A stretch of 64,000 nucleotides of DNA, from contig CM031861.1 of NCBI GenBank assembly GCA_018697195.1, positions 4,524,114 to 4,588,113 on the forward strand. Direction: 5' to 3'. Source of the stretch: Certhia americana (lineage: Eukaryota; Chordata; Aves; Passeriformes; Certhiidae). Within the stretch, counting starts at the first letter, position 1. Each line of letters begins with the position of its first letter. This document shows, in pieces, positions 45,961-57,936 of the stretch. The notes beneath the pieces were generated by a model. It had not been told where the DNA came from and did not search any database. It saw only the letters and a program-made list of their open reading frames with translations. The position numbers and the translations under genes were made by a program.

Positions 45961-48900
45961 GTTCAGTCATACTCATTATCGAAGCAGTCATTCCGTAATG
46001 CTCAGAATGTCTTTTGCAGATCTATACTGCTATTTTTTTAGAAAGAAACCTGTCGTCTGTGCTTTTTCATTCTCATTCATTGCATTTGCTTTCCTTTGCT
46101 ATCCATTTTCCACATTTTGATATTTGAATCTGGCTGCCGCTCTGGTTAAGATCAGCAGCAGTGGCATTTTATATTTCCTGTGAGAGGACCAAAAGAAACT
46201 TTCACATAAGAGCTGAAATAATGTATAATGTAATTAAAGACAGACCTATAATCCAGTACTGTCAAGAAATTAGTTTCTTCTTCCCTGTCCTGAGTTGTTT
46301 CTGGATGACCTGTTACTACAGCTTAAGCAAGAAGCTGATTTACCAGGCAAACCCAGTGGAAATGAGGTCAGAAGGGAAAAGATGTAGCTTTATACTGTTA
46401 TTTCTATAGACACCACATGTGGAGAAATAGGATGGTTCCACAGTTGCCATTGGAACATGTGAAATTCCCCACTGGAAATGGTTAGTCTCTAGTTTACATA
46501 AAGAAGAGGTTTACATAAAAATCAACCACAAAGGCAATAAGATCTTGTGAAAGAGATGCCTCACAGTTAAAACTTAATCTATAAGCAGATAATTTTAGAT
46601 ATATGTGCTCAGACATGTTACATATGTTAACTATGAGAATTAAACAATTTGAAGTAATTTTTCTGATTATTTCCTAATAATTTTATTTCAGGGCTTTTGA
46701 GACTGGGTACTTATGTAGGAGCTGCTTCCTGTTGAGTATGCATGAAAGAAATCTATCGCCATTATTTCTTAATTCTTGTTTCCATTAGCAATAATTAATC
46801 ACATAAAACTACTGGCACAAAAATAGATGTTGTGTAAAATAACTTTTTAATTTCCCTGGAGGCGTGTCTCTACTTTTCATGGAATTTGACTTATTTTTCC
46901 GTTAGTGGAAACTTCCTTTAATAACTGGTGTGGTCGCTTCACTCACAACGTTTAAGCAATTTTGATGAATTTAGGTTTTTTGCTGAGCATTTTCTCCTGT
47001 GAAGTACTTACCATTTTTTATTACTTCAGGAAGATGCACTCAGCCTCTTATAAGACCTAACTTATTTCTCTTCACTGATGTAAATTGTTCATTTCATAGG
47101 GATTTTAGAAATCATCTCACCCAGCTGCAGATCACATTCTTGACCACAGCAAAATTTCAAATGCTGCTGCACTTCTGTTTCTCAGTTTAAACCTATTATT
47201 AAAATAAATTACTTTTCATAATTCACGTTCATAATCACAATATTTAATCATTTTTGCAACTGGATATTTTGGTCTCTGGTCACCTGATTTGATCATATTT
47301 TCCCCCAATGATTTTTATGTCTAGATAAGACTGTATTACTTACACTTCAGTAGCGTGAAATTTCTCCCCATTTCAGTGACTCGTTCTGAAACACAATTTT
47401 AGGATTCCATAGCAGGTGATAATAGGAACACCTCTCTCTTTTCACAAGCTGTACATTATAAGATGATTCCAGGAAACCCATCATCTCTGTCACTTAGTTT
47501 TCCCTCCTGTACATTTCCATCAAGTTTGTAGAGTGGTTTTTGCAGTTATATTCTAGTCCTTGCAGTGGTAGGACTCACTGAAAGGCATTACCAGCAGTCT
47601 TCAGGGCTACAAAATACTTTTTAGGAAGAGAAAGCCTTCTAGTGGATCTTGATTGTCCAGTGTATAAGCAATATCTAAATTTCTTATATATATCAATATA
47701 TATATCAGTATCTACACAAAGGAACAAACATATTAACTTAAGTTAACTTTCAAACTCATAATTTATAGTAGTCTTTGAATTGATTACTTAATTTAATGGT
47801 GAACAGAGATTTTTTATTTTTTTCCTCCTCTCCAAATCTTCTGGGATTTTTTTTTTCCTGAGAGTTAGGAGTGCTTCTTAGGATCTAAGATAGATATTTA
47901 TAAATTTAGTATGTCTGTGGGTTGATTATTAGAGATGTAATAATCTAATGAAGCACAACTACATAATGGTCACATTTGTACGTGACCTAAGTGTAAAATT
48001 AAGTCTGCAGTAAGTCTGCCCTTATTACAGGGCAGCTTTCATCATGCTCTGATTTTGTAGAGTGAACTGCCATTTTTCCATTGTTACATTACAGCAGTTT
48101 TGGTTGTTTGGTCTGGGGTTTTTTATCATTGTAGAAAACATTTCAATGTAAGAGCTACTGTTAAACATTTTCTACTTTGTTGTGAATGCAGAACAGAGTT
48201 AATTCATTGAGGTAATGGTGTGATTAACTAACTAATGGAACAGTTTGGCTGGATTAAAGATTGTATTTGTTTACCTTATTTGTTTATGTGACATCACCAA
48301 TATAGGGAGTTTTTGTTGTTGTTAACAAATGACATAACTGAAACCATTTCAACATATATTGAAATACTGTCATATGAGGCACTCATTGCATTTTGTACCT
48401 AAAAGTGAAAAGAATGTTGGCTACAAAATACAATCCTGCAATCATACATCAGTTCTGTTCTTCATAAATGACAGCAAGTTGGGGCTAACACCAAGATTTT
48501 CTCTAAAGTATTAAATAGCAAATTTTATTTCTTTTCTGTATTTTCAGTTTTTCAAGGAGCAGACAGAAATTTGATTTTCAATTTGGAAATACTGGAGAAT
48601 TCAAGCAACAATACAAAACAAAAACATGGGAGTTAGCTTCCATATGCCAAACCACTCTACAGACAAAAAGTGCAGGTCTGACTTGAGCCCATTCTTTTTT
48701 TTCCTGTGGTGCACGGTGGTTTCTCACTGGTTTTCTTCTTTCTGCAATCTGTTAGAAGCCACTAAATAGCTTCTGCCATGTAGTATCTGTGAAGATACAA
48801 GGTATATATAATTCATCAAATCATCCCTTCTGAAAATGAATAAAACATATACATCCAAGTATGCTTCAAAAGCTTCCTATTCTTGTGTAAAGCCAACAAT

Positions 48901-51900
48901 TACTGACTTTGAAGAGTTCTGTGTAGCAGTGTTGGATGGTGAAATTCTTATTTTGTAAAATATTTTTTTCAGTTGAAGATCAAAGAATTCTCTCCTTCCA
49001 CCTCTTCATAGTGAGATACTGAAGAATTCCATAAATGGAACATTTTTTCTCCTGTGGAGGTTCTCCTAACAGAACAGCCAAATGGAAAATACAGTGTACT
49101 CTGCAAAAATGCACTACATTTTGTAAGGCAAATGCACTATTGATTTTCCTATAGTGCCTTTCATAAAGATAATCCAGATACAGTAGCCCATTAAATACTG
49201 AATTTAATAGAAATTCCTAAAGCTGTTATTTAAATTGGGTTTTTCACAGAAAATACACTGGGAAAGCAGATCAGGATTAACCACATCTTCTCCCAGGTAC
49301 AAAGATTTGTATAGATGGCTTAGAAAAGATGAAAAATGGGAAAACTCATTTCATAGAGCTAATTGATGAGAAGTCAGCAAGGGAAGCAATGAAGTCTCCA
49401 GGGCTCTTAAAAAAACCCAGGGATATATTATTGAGGTTCAGTGACAAAGTTCAGAGGATGAGAGAAATATTGAGAATAATATTTCTTTCTTAAACTGAGC
49501 GGATGTTTTAATGTGTTCCATTGTGAGGAGATGGGAAAGGTGATTGTAGGAAGCATGGATATAGTTCTAGTAAGGAAATGTATTTTCAGTGTATCCAAAC
49601 AAACTGTCACAGAGAGAAAGAACAAAACCTACCAACCTTTGTGCATTATTGCTACCGTAACTACTCTAAATGAATACTTTCTAGGATTTTGCAAGAAAAT
49701 ATTGCAGAAGTAAATAATATTTATTAATTTTGTTAAGTGGATTCTGTAGTGGCTGTCTCTGAGTTGGTGTCAGGTATTGCTTTATGGTGAGTTGCAATGG
49801 CTAAGCCATTTAAGAGATTGCCTTCCATTTCCAAAAAAAAAAGAGATGCTTCCAAGTCTGGGATTCATTGCTACTATTCATTTCTACGATTCATTTCTAT
49901 TTCATTTCTACTTGGATTTTCTACTTTTGAAACTGGTGTAAAAGTTAGCATTCATCATGCCTTGCTTCAGTAATGGAAAACCATGAAATGTCTTATCTAA
50001 TCTTGCTCTTAGGCCACTTCTGAGTGGACAGAACAATGAATAAAGAGAGGTATACGCACAGAGGGGTCTCTTTACCTCACCTGTTATATGATCCACCCAT
50101 GCCTGAGAGGTACTGAGATTTTTTTTGTACTCTAATAGGCCTATTATTTCTTTGATGTTTTATATTGGTTGCATAATAATGTTTTATATGTCACTTCAAC
50201 AGTGTTCTTTGGGTGGTTTGGATTTTATGGGGAGAAGAAGGCTCTGAAATCTCATAGATATGCAAAGGATTTCTTTGGTCTCTTGTGTTGCTGGTGAAAA
50301 CTACAGACTTTCAGTATTGCTTGGATCAGTAATCTGCTACATTTAGAAAATGAGAGTGAAATGCATCCCTGCTTCCATACGTACATCAAGAAACACATAA
50401 AATTCTAGAAGGAATATAAATCACCCAGTAATTGATGGGGTTTAGCAAAGACTTTATCCTAGTGGGAGAAATTTCCAGTGTTTGCAACTGCTTAGCCTTT
50501 TGGTATGCTAGCTAAGATACTTAATTGAAGAAACCTCAGACGAGGCTTTCATCTGATCTGGTATGTATGCAATGCCTAAACCTCCAAATTAGTATTTATA
50601 GCTACCACCAAGGTTTTCATGTAATTTACATGACCCTCCTCTGGTAATCTCCTCTGCTTAGGCATCCCACCAATAATTCTAATCTTGGCATGAAAAATTA
50701 CATTTTCGTCCTTCCTTTTAGTGACATTATATATGTTTCACAATTTGGGAAATGTACCTAGTTTGTTAAATTCTAGTGCTTTAACTCCTATTAAAGTTTT
50801 TTGGAGTCATTTTGTAAATGTGATTTTTCCTTCTATGTCCTTATAATCTTACTTGTAATAGTAGATGTATTAAGTAGTTTTTTTGATTCAGTCTGATTAT
50901 GCACTAGAAAGCGAGATGGTCTTTTTTCTTTGGTCTAAATTTCCATTTAGATTGCTTTCTGAGTGTAAAAAATTGCTGGAAGACTGTGTATTCCATACTA
51001 TCACTTCTTCATATAGCTTAAGAAAGGTTCATTTAAGTAATACTAAGACTTACACAGACAGTATCAATAGGTTACTGAGGAAAAAGCATTTTGCCAAATC
51101 TCAGACCTGTACCTCTCACATGAACTGCTTTTCCACATTATTAGATATTTTATCAACCTGGAAAACATGGAAGGCCAATTGGCTTGTCTCCTTACAATTG
51201 GTGAAAGGGACAAGTATATATTTTTTATTTTGATTTAAATTTTATGACGATGTTCTGGCTCAATCTTTTAAATTAAGCTTCTGTGGGAAAAACTAATGTA
51301 ATTCATAAAATTTTCTATATTCCTATTCTATATTAAAAAGATTAATTAATGAAATAATTTTTTTTTTAGCTGAAGTTACTTGAAAGAATTTGTATTTCAA
51401 ACATTAACATAATTTTGATAAAATTTGGGTTTTCATGGCCTGTTTTTTTATTTACAGATCTGTAACATGAAGGAAAGGGAAATGCTTTGGTGGGAACAAA
51501 TATTACTTTCCATTAATCATATAGCCCATATTTTGCTAAGCATATTTTCCATAATCTCATTTACTCATTTTCCATTTTTTTTCTGTCACACTGCAGTTAT
51601 AAGAGGAAAGGTTTAGCAAAAATATTATTCTTTTCTTCCATGTGCCATGAAAGTTAGAGTACTCAATTACAGCAGTTTTTTCCTATGCTATATTCTGCAA
51701 GATCTGAATTTCTTGCTCTTTCAGTATTTGAAATTACTGTACATAAGACTACAGAAATCAAGATCCTAATCATGCAATGAGTGGGTAATTGTAATTGAAG
51801 TGGTATTTAAAATCTAGACTCTAAGGTGCTCATATGCATACTTTAAATGTATAAAGAGGTGTTTATAAAACCCAGCCTCAATACACAATATTTTGCAAGC

Positions 51901-51937
51901 TATTTCACGTACCCTCAGTCAGATTGTGATTTTTAAT
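45961..51937. other. AT-rich non-coding stretch, nothing recognised
   Basis: Six kilobases without recognisable repeat families or genes. There are TA-alternating patches near 47680-47710 and short repeats such as TTCATTTCTA near 49876-49911. Open frames are at most about 116 codons and have no family signal. Confidence 0.55.
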
Positions 51938-52239
51938 TTGGGTGAGAGTGTTGATCTGCTGGAAGGTAGCAAGGATCCACAGAGGGTTCTGGATCAGCTG
52001 GATTGATGGGCTGAGGCCAGTTGTAAGAGGTTCAGCAAGGTAAGGTCCCAGGTCCTGCACTTCCTTCATGGCAGCGCCATGCAACACTACAGTCGTGGGA
52101 AGGAGTGGTTGTAAGGCAGCCTGGTGCACAAAGGTGGACAAAGGGGGACAGGGGTGCTGGTCAACAGCAGCTGAGCATGAGACAGTATGTGTGCCCAGGT
52201 GGCCAGGAGCATCCTGACCTGCATCAGCAATAGTGTAGC
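51938..52239 (+). mobile_element. CR1 LINE internal fragment, cut off by an LTR
   Basis: GTTGATCTGCTGGAAGGTAG, GATGGGCTGAGGCCAGTTGT, AGGTCCTGCACTTCCTTCAT, CAACAGCAGCTGAGCATGAG, GTGCCCAGGTGGCCAGGAGC and GCATCAGCAATAGTGTAGC match, in order, the part of CR1 that lies upstream of the usual truncated tails. The match ends exactly where the LTR-like TGATGCCTTCTGG starts, so the 3' half is missing or displaced. Confidence 0.85.
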
Positions 52240-52555
52240 TGATGCCTTCTGGAAGCTGAGCTGGAACAGAGACCAGCCAGAGCAAAAGGATAAAGCTTAT
52301 TAAAAGGCCTCACTGGGCACACCTGGGCAGCAAAAAAGCCCAGCTGGGCTACACCCAAGATGGAACCAAAATGGTCACAGAATGAGTGACCGATCACAAG
52401 GTCTTACACTTTTATAAGATCTGGTCCATTAGTATATTGGAGTTAATTGTCCAGTCATAGCTTCAGGTTATGAAGCTCCATCCTCCTTGTTTTTTCTTCT
52501 CACTTCGCCATTGGTTTTGTTCTTAGGCCTGAAATTTGTATCGGTTGTCCTTGGT
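52240..52555 (-). mobile_element. LTR remnant, same family as 9984-10295
   Basis: It aligns with the copy at 9984-10295 end to end. On the minus strand it keeps an intact TTATAAAAG box (complement of about 52410-52418) and, about 110 bases downstream, a TTTAATAAG poly-A-like word. It then runs to CCAGCTCAGCTTCCAGAAGG and a terminus near GCATCA. It abuts the CR1 fragment on its left. The 5' border is set only by loss of similarity with the sister copy. Confidence 0.72.
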
Positions 52556-54849
52556 GAATGTCCTTTTGTTTTGTTGGATTAAGAACTTTAAAAATCACTT
52601 AAGCATTTTCTTCATTCCTGGCTGTTTCTGAGAGGAAAATTGGTAGGGGCTGAGGGGGGTGGAGTGGTGATGAAATAAATAGTTTCCCAAATCAACATCT
52701 CTTGCTTTGTCCTGTGTCAGGATGTCTTGCAATAATCATCTTGAGGAAGAGTTAATCACCTTCATAGTCCTGACCAAACACAGCATTTATGTTCTTATCT
52801 AATAGGAAATCACATAGATATGCAAAGGTTTTCTGAGTGCTTCCAGTGTGAAGGGTATGGTTAAGAGCACTGTTGAATAGTGGACCCAAATGATAAATTC
52901 TGTAGATTAGGAGGCCTGCAAATGCTCTCTTAGGTCTAAATCATAGATGTTCAGAAATGTCTGTGGTATGCTCTGCACACTCATTAACCTTTGGGATGAT
53001 TACATTAACAACAAGACAGATGCAGAGCATTAATATTGAACTGGCATCCTTCCAATGTAACCGTAGCAGGGGGGACAAAGACACAAGGACCTCCTTGCTT
53101 GCCTCAAAGAAGGTCGTCTATTGCAATACACTGAACCTTTTTAAGTTCTAAACTTTAACCAAAACCAGCATCTTCTGCCTGGCACTGTTCATGGGTCCCT
53201 TTACACATATAGCACATTTGTTATTGAATTATTGTGGTACTTGAAATACCATATGTGAGTTATTGAATAGAGAAGAATCCAGGAAGGATCTAGTTAATTA
53301 CCAGGGCGAGATTTGCCACTTCAGGGGAGGATTGTCATGGACAGTGATTGTCAAACATTCCTCTAGGATGACTTGATTCATTTCAGCTTTTGTAGACCAA
53401 GTCACATTTGACTTTTTGTCTGGTGACTATTTGATTTCTCCAAGATCAGTTAAAATAGATACGAGATGATGCACAGATACAATGTTTCTTTACATTCTTT
53501 ACATTCTTTAAACAATTCTTCACAATTTAAACTGCATTTTATTAAATTATATTTAATTGAACTGTTTTCTGGGACAGAAAACGATGTTTCTTAGGAAGAA
53601 AGATGCCTATGCACTCTACGTTTGAAGAGATATGACAAACTTCTATTATTCGTCTGTCAAATAGAAATGCATCCATCTGGACAGAAAACTGAATAAACAG
53701 GAGTTAGTTTGTCATTACAGTTTATGTTCACAGTCATGGTTGTTACCTAAATGTTTTTGGAGAATAAGTATAGATTTATAATTTTTTTTTCTCCTTCATC
53801 AGGGAATATGTCCTAAATCCTTCATCCACATCAAGGAAACTGCAGCTGAAAAGAAAATGTATTGAATTTATCTGTTTCATTACATTATTGAGCTTGTCTG
53901 CTAAAGAATGAGTTTTAAGGCATTTATGTACCTCACCCACAGTAAGTATAATATACATCCATGAAACACAGACACTACACTCTGTGTAGTCTTTTCTTCT
54001 CTTTCCTAGACATACAGAAAATGTCATACCTGCTGAGATTCCATTAGTCCAAGAAGCTACCACTACTCCCTGGGAATGGGGAAGCGTCTGGAAGCAGCTC
54101 TGTGTGGTGGGATACCTTTCATGCTGTTTGTTACCTGTCACTCCTATTTTAAGCACACAGATTAAATTAGTGTCTCTTCCTACATTCAAGGCAGGGTTCT
54201 GGGTGGATTTAAGAAATTGCTTTCTCATCACATGAGAAATTGCTTTTCTGACCATGTGGTGCCTCCTCAACCCAGCACTGCCTCAGGCATGAGTCAAGCA
54301 CACAAAGAGCCTGTTCTCCTGTTCTGTGGTTACAGGACCTGGTTTGTACCTGGCTGTTAGCTGTGCCTTTCCCAGAGTGCTTTCTGTTGAGCAAGAGTGA
54401 AGAGGATTTCTTCTTCTTCTCCCATATGTAACTGTGGAAAAGGCTCAATAAAATTTTGCCTAGAGCACTCTAGTAAGTTCAGGAAGAAGGGCAATTGAAT
54501 AAAACTCCTACCCTTTTTTTTTCCCCCTCACCTTTAATAACCACTTTAACAAGTTGCTGGAGTGGGAGTTTTTTTGTTGGAGTTAAGAAAGGCTTATGAC
54601 ATTGAATTGCAATGAGCTGAATAAGTAGCCTGAGGAAGATATTAATTTTTAATATTAATGTGGAACCCTTCCATAGCAGCCAAATTTAACTGCTTCCAAG
54701 CTGACAGCTCATTTTTATGGACGTAAAAGTCAAGATTTAATTGGAAAACTTCAGGTTCATCTCTAATTAACCTGGACTACTAATGACTATTAATGACTTA
54801 TGACTTGGAGCCATTACTCAAAGCTTCATCTTTCTAAGCCCTCTCAATT
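52556..54849. other. Non-coding stretch, nothing recognised
   Basis: A minus-strand open frame of 164 codons (53776-54270) is the longest outside repeats. It has a mixed composition, and I recognise no domain or homology. A TTCTTTACA short repeat occurs near 53486-53510. Confidence 0.5.
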
Positions 54850-54998
54850 GTCTCTTCTCAAGGGTTCATAAGCCCAACTGTCTCAGCATACCTCCAGATT
54901 CTCCATCTTTGTAGCCTTCCACTGAACCTATCCCAGGAACTCTATGTCTGTGCCATATCCTAGGGGAGCACCAGGCACAGCATCACCAACCAGGCAAG
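54850..54998 (-). mobile_element. CR1 LINE fragment, inverted and eroded
   Basis: The plus strand reads GTCTCTTCTCAAGGGTTCAT, AAGCCCAACTGTCTCAGCAT, CTCCATCTTTGTAGCCTTCC and GAGCACCAGGCACAGCATCA. Spacing and order match the reverse complement of the CR1 region just upstream of the 3' tail. It is more diverged than its neighbour at 55000-55566. Confidence 0.7.
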
Positions 54999-54999
54999 G

Positions 55000-55566
55000 G
55001 AGGGAATTGTCCTGCTCTGCTCTGAGCTGGGGTGGCTTCACTTCAAGTACTGGGGAAGTTTTGGGTGCCACAATCTAAGAAAGGTGTTAAATTATGAGAC
55101 AGTGGCCAAAGGAGGGAAAAAAAGATGGTGAAGGGCCTTGAGGGGAAACCATGTGAGGAGGGGCTGAGGGCACTGGGTCTGTTCAGCCTGGAGAAGGCAA
55201 GAGTGAGGTCAGACCTCATCACAGTCTACAAAAGCTTCCTCATGAGAGGAAGAGGAGGGGAAGGCACTGATCTCTTCTCTCTGATGACTAACCATAGGAC
55301 CCACGGGAATGGCCTTAAGTTGTGTCAGGAGTGGTTTAGGTTGGATATTAGAAAAATGTTCTTCACCCAGAGGGTGGTTGAGCACTGGAAAGCTCTCCTC
55401 AGTGAACTGATCTCAGCACTGACAGAGCTCAAGAAGTGTTTAGATGATACTTTCAGGCACAGGGTGTGACTCTTGGGGCATCCTGTGCAGGGCCAGGAGT
55501 TGGACTCAATAATCCTTATGGGTCCCTTCCAACTCAGCATATTTTGTGATTCAGTGATTCTGTGAT
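55000..55566 (+). mobile_element. CR1 LINE, 5'-truncated copy
   Basis: It begins GGGAATTGTCCTGCTCTGCT. It runs through AAGATGGTGAAGGGCCTTGA, GGCACTGGGTCTGTTCAGCC and AGGTTGGATATTAGAAAAAT and ends ACTCTTGGGGCATCCTGTGC, GGCCAGGAGTTGGACTCAAT, GGTCCCTTCCAACTCAGCAT and a GTGATTCAGTGATTCTGTGAT-like tail. It belongs to the same CR1 subgroup as 6158-6250. A 114-codon frame (55125-55469) contains FRLDIRKMFFTQRVVEHW, which resembles the C-terminus of the CR1 polyprotein, so this is element sequence and not a host gene. Confidence 0.93.
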
Positions 55567-57632
55567 ATGTCATCCTTTTCCCACATCTTCAGCAATGAAT
55601 TTGGGATTAGAGATGCTCCTTTCAGACAAGAGTGTGTCGGAATTCCCAGAGATGGTACAGTTTCACATCGTCTGAGCTGCTAATCCTGCAGACTTGTCAT
55701 GAACTGATAATAATACGCTAAGTGGTCTTGAAAAGCTTCTTTTGCACTATTAAATTTTCCTCCATCTACTTTTACGTTAGGGAAATCTGCCTGGCATGCT
55801 TTGGCCCTTGGGAAAATTAATAAAATTTCCCCATCTGTCACTTTAGGTCCTTAAATTCTTAAATATAGGAATTTAAATTATTTTCAAGTCTTTAAATTTT
55901 TATAATGTTAGCCTTAGGCTTTAGAGAAAGTCATGGCACTCGGAGCTGACCTTATAACATACTGATTCAGTCTGGTTTAGTTATTGTGGCAGTAGAAGCA
56001 GCACTGAATCAGAAATTATGATACAGAAACTCTGCAGAGGTGGTATTTCAGCTCAGGGTGATATACTTATACTTTTGGTTTGGGGAAGAAAAAAAGAAAA
56101 CAAGCAGAGGCATTGATTTCAGTCATTATATGATCAAGTATATCTAATTAAATTAATGAAACTGCATTTTTATTAGCAAATACATATCTGACTTTTCTAG
56201 GAGCAGATCCAGGGGCTTCTGAAATTAAAGGCATTTTTCTCTTGATTTTAATAGGATGTGTGCATATCCTAAAACACATTAATTTCATGACATAGGTAAA
56301 ATCTTGACATCTGTTTATTGTAACACATCTCTGTGTCCTACAGAGATGTCTTCTGAAAAAATTTCATCTGTGTTCTTACACAGATGCACAGGCGACAAGT
56401 TCCTGCTGCAGCAAAAATTAATTTTGTCCAAAGAAAAAAAGATTTTGACCTGAGAATAAATCCTCATTGAGGAAGTGTTAGTTAATATCTATTAAATATC
56501 AAAGATCTTCCTTGCTTTCTTCTAGGCCAGGACATAATTGGAATAGTTAACTGGGTTAACATAAGTTTGTAGGCTTTTACCTGAACACATACTATAATTT
56601 GTTTTTACACAGAATATAGTTTAGCAGTCATCTTATCCTGAATTAACCTGTACCTATGCACTGTGCGAACATTACAACAGGTTTTGTTATTTATTAATTT
56701 GTAAACAAGCCATGAGTCTTACTGCCCTTGTGGGGTGCAGTGCTTTGTCACAAACAGCTCAGTAGCAGCACAAACTGCAACTTCTCCCATTTACAGAGGT
56801 CTGAGAGCCTCACTTAAACAAGGATGTGAACCCTGATCCCACCAGGAGCAGCAGAGTTCAGCTCTGGGGTAATGCAGGATGGTGAAGTATGTCACTAGCT
56901 TATTTCACTTTAGTAGGTCTGAGTAAGCTGCAGTAAGTCTTCATGTGTTTAAAGATAAACACGTGTTAAGTACTTTGCTGCATCAGGATTAAAGTGCTAA
57001 TTGAGCACCTAATCCTTCTGCATATCCCACTGCTGGAAACTCTTTGTGTTTGAAAGGGTTCACCTAGACCTGGAGGTTTAAATTACACAGCAAAGTCAAT
57101 CAACAGATTGTCCTTGTATTCATGTAAATTTTGCTTCTGGTTTCAGGGTAACAATTAATCAAACTATCCTCCAAGGAAAGAGGGATGTGCCCTCTAGAAC
57201 CTGACAATGAAATAATGAGCTCATTAGGGAAAGGCAAGCAAGAAAGGGGATGAGCTTCCCCTGCTTCTCAGCTGACCATTTCTGTTGCTGCTTTGTTGAT
57301 CACATCCATCTCCACTACACCTATTCCCCTGGAAGATCCATTTTCTCTCTTTGGTAATGGGAGATGTTACTGCTGAGAGGCTGATGCCAGGAAACCAGTG
57401 CCAAGTTTGTGGCAAGGGTGCCTTTGCAGCTGGCACATAGCAGTAGGACTGATGGAAAAAAAACCCCCAAACTCATTATATTACTTAAAAAATTATATTG
57501 GACAGGTAGTGGATGCTGACTGATACCATCATAGTTATACAAAATCTAAGGGTTGTTCAAAGCACACTTTTATTTGTTAAAATATGACTCCAGCATCCTC
57601 TTGAAAGGGGCCTGCTGGTCTGTCACATCGGG

Positions 57633-57716
57633 GTGTGGAGGGAGCCATGGCTTCTAGGTCTGCAGAGCTCCACAGTGTGGAGGGGCCATGGTCCCCAGGC
57701 CTGCTGGGCTGCCAGT
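57633..57716. repeat. Imperfect 42-base tandem duplication
   Basis: Two units both start GTGTGGAGGG..CCATGG, at 57633 and 57675, and continue with CTTCTAGGTCTGCAGAGCTC versus TCCCCAGGCCTGCTGGGCTG. The surrounding 250 bases are distinctly more GC-rich than the flanks. Confidence 0.7.
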
Positions 57717-57772
57717 CAGGGAGCTGGGGGACTGTGGCTCCTTGGTCTCAGTCAGTGATCTGTCTCCTTCAG

Positions 57773-57936
57773 ACCATGAGGAAAACAAGCTGAGGCAGTG
57801 GAGGAGTGCTGGCTTTGGGCCCCCTGGCAAGGCAAAGCCTAGCAGAAAGAAAAGTTGTTTTAAAACTTTTCTTGGAGTCCTCAAAGAAAGAAGTAAGGGC
57901 TGGTCAATAAGGTGTGAATTTTACTCACCTCAAAAG
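57773..57936 (+). other. Speculative exon-like interval (164 bases)
   Basis: A good acceptor-like site (CTGTCTCCTTCAG ending 57772) and a near-consensus donor (CAAAAG|GTAAGC at 57936/57937) bracket 164 bases. They are open in one frame, which also continues outward both ways (open frame 57688-58065). The peptide has a basic stretch, GKAKPSRKKSCFKTFLGVLK, that I cannot assign. No neighbouring exon was identified. Composition and splice signals make it the better of the two exon-like leads, but chance is still the likelier explanation. Confidence 0.18.

Noticed and set aside
45564..46120. Several frames of 85-145 codons across the N gap
   Set aside because: They fall in a GC-rich LTR, include undefined residues from the gap, and are open in several frames at once.
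53776..54270. 164-codon minus-strand open frame outside repeats
   Set aside because: No domain, signal or family is recognised. There is no promoter or splice context. Frames of this size can occur by chance in 64 kb read in six frames.
55125..55469. 114-codon frame with FRLDIRKMFFTQRVVEHW
   Set aside because: This is part of a CR1 retrotransposon and not a host gene. The element is 5'-truncated.
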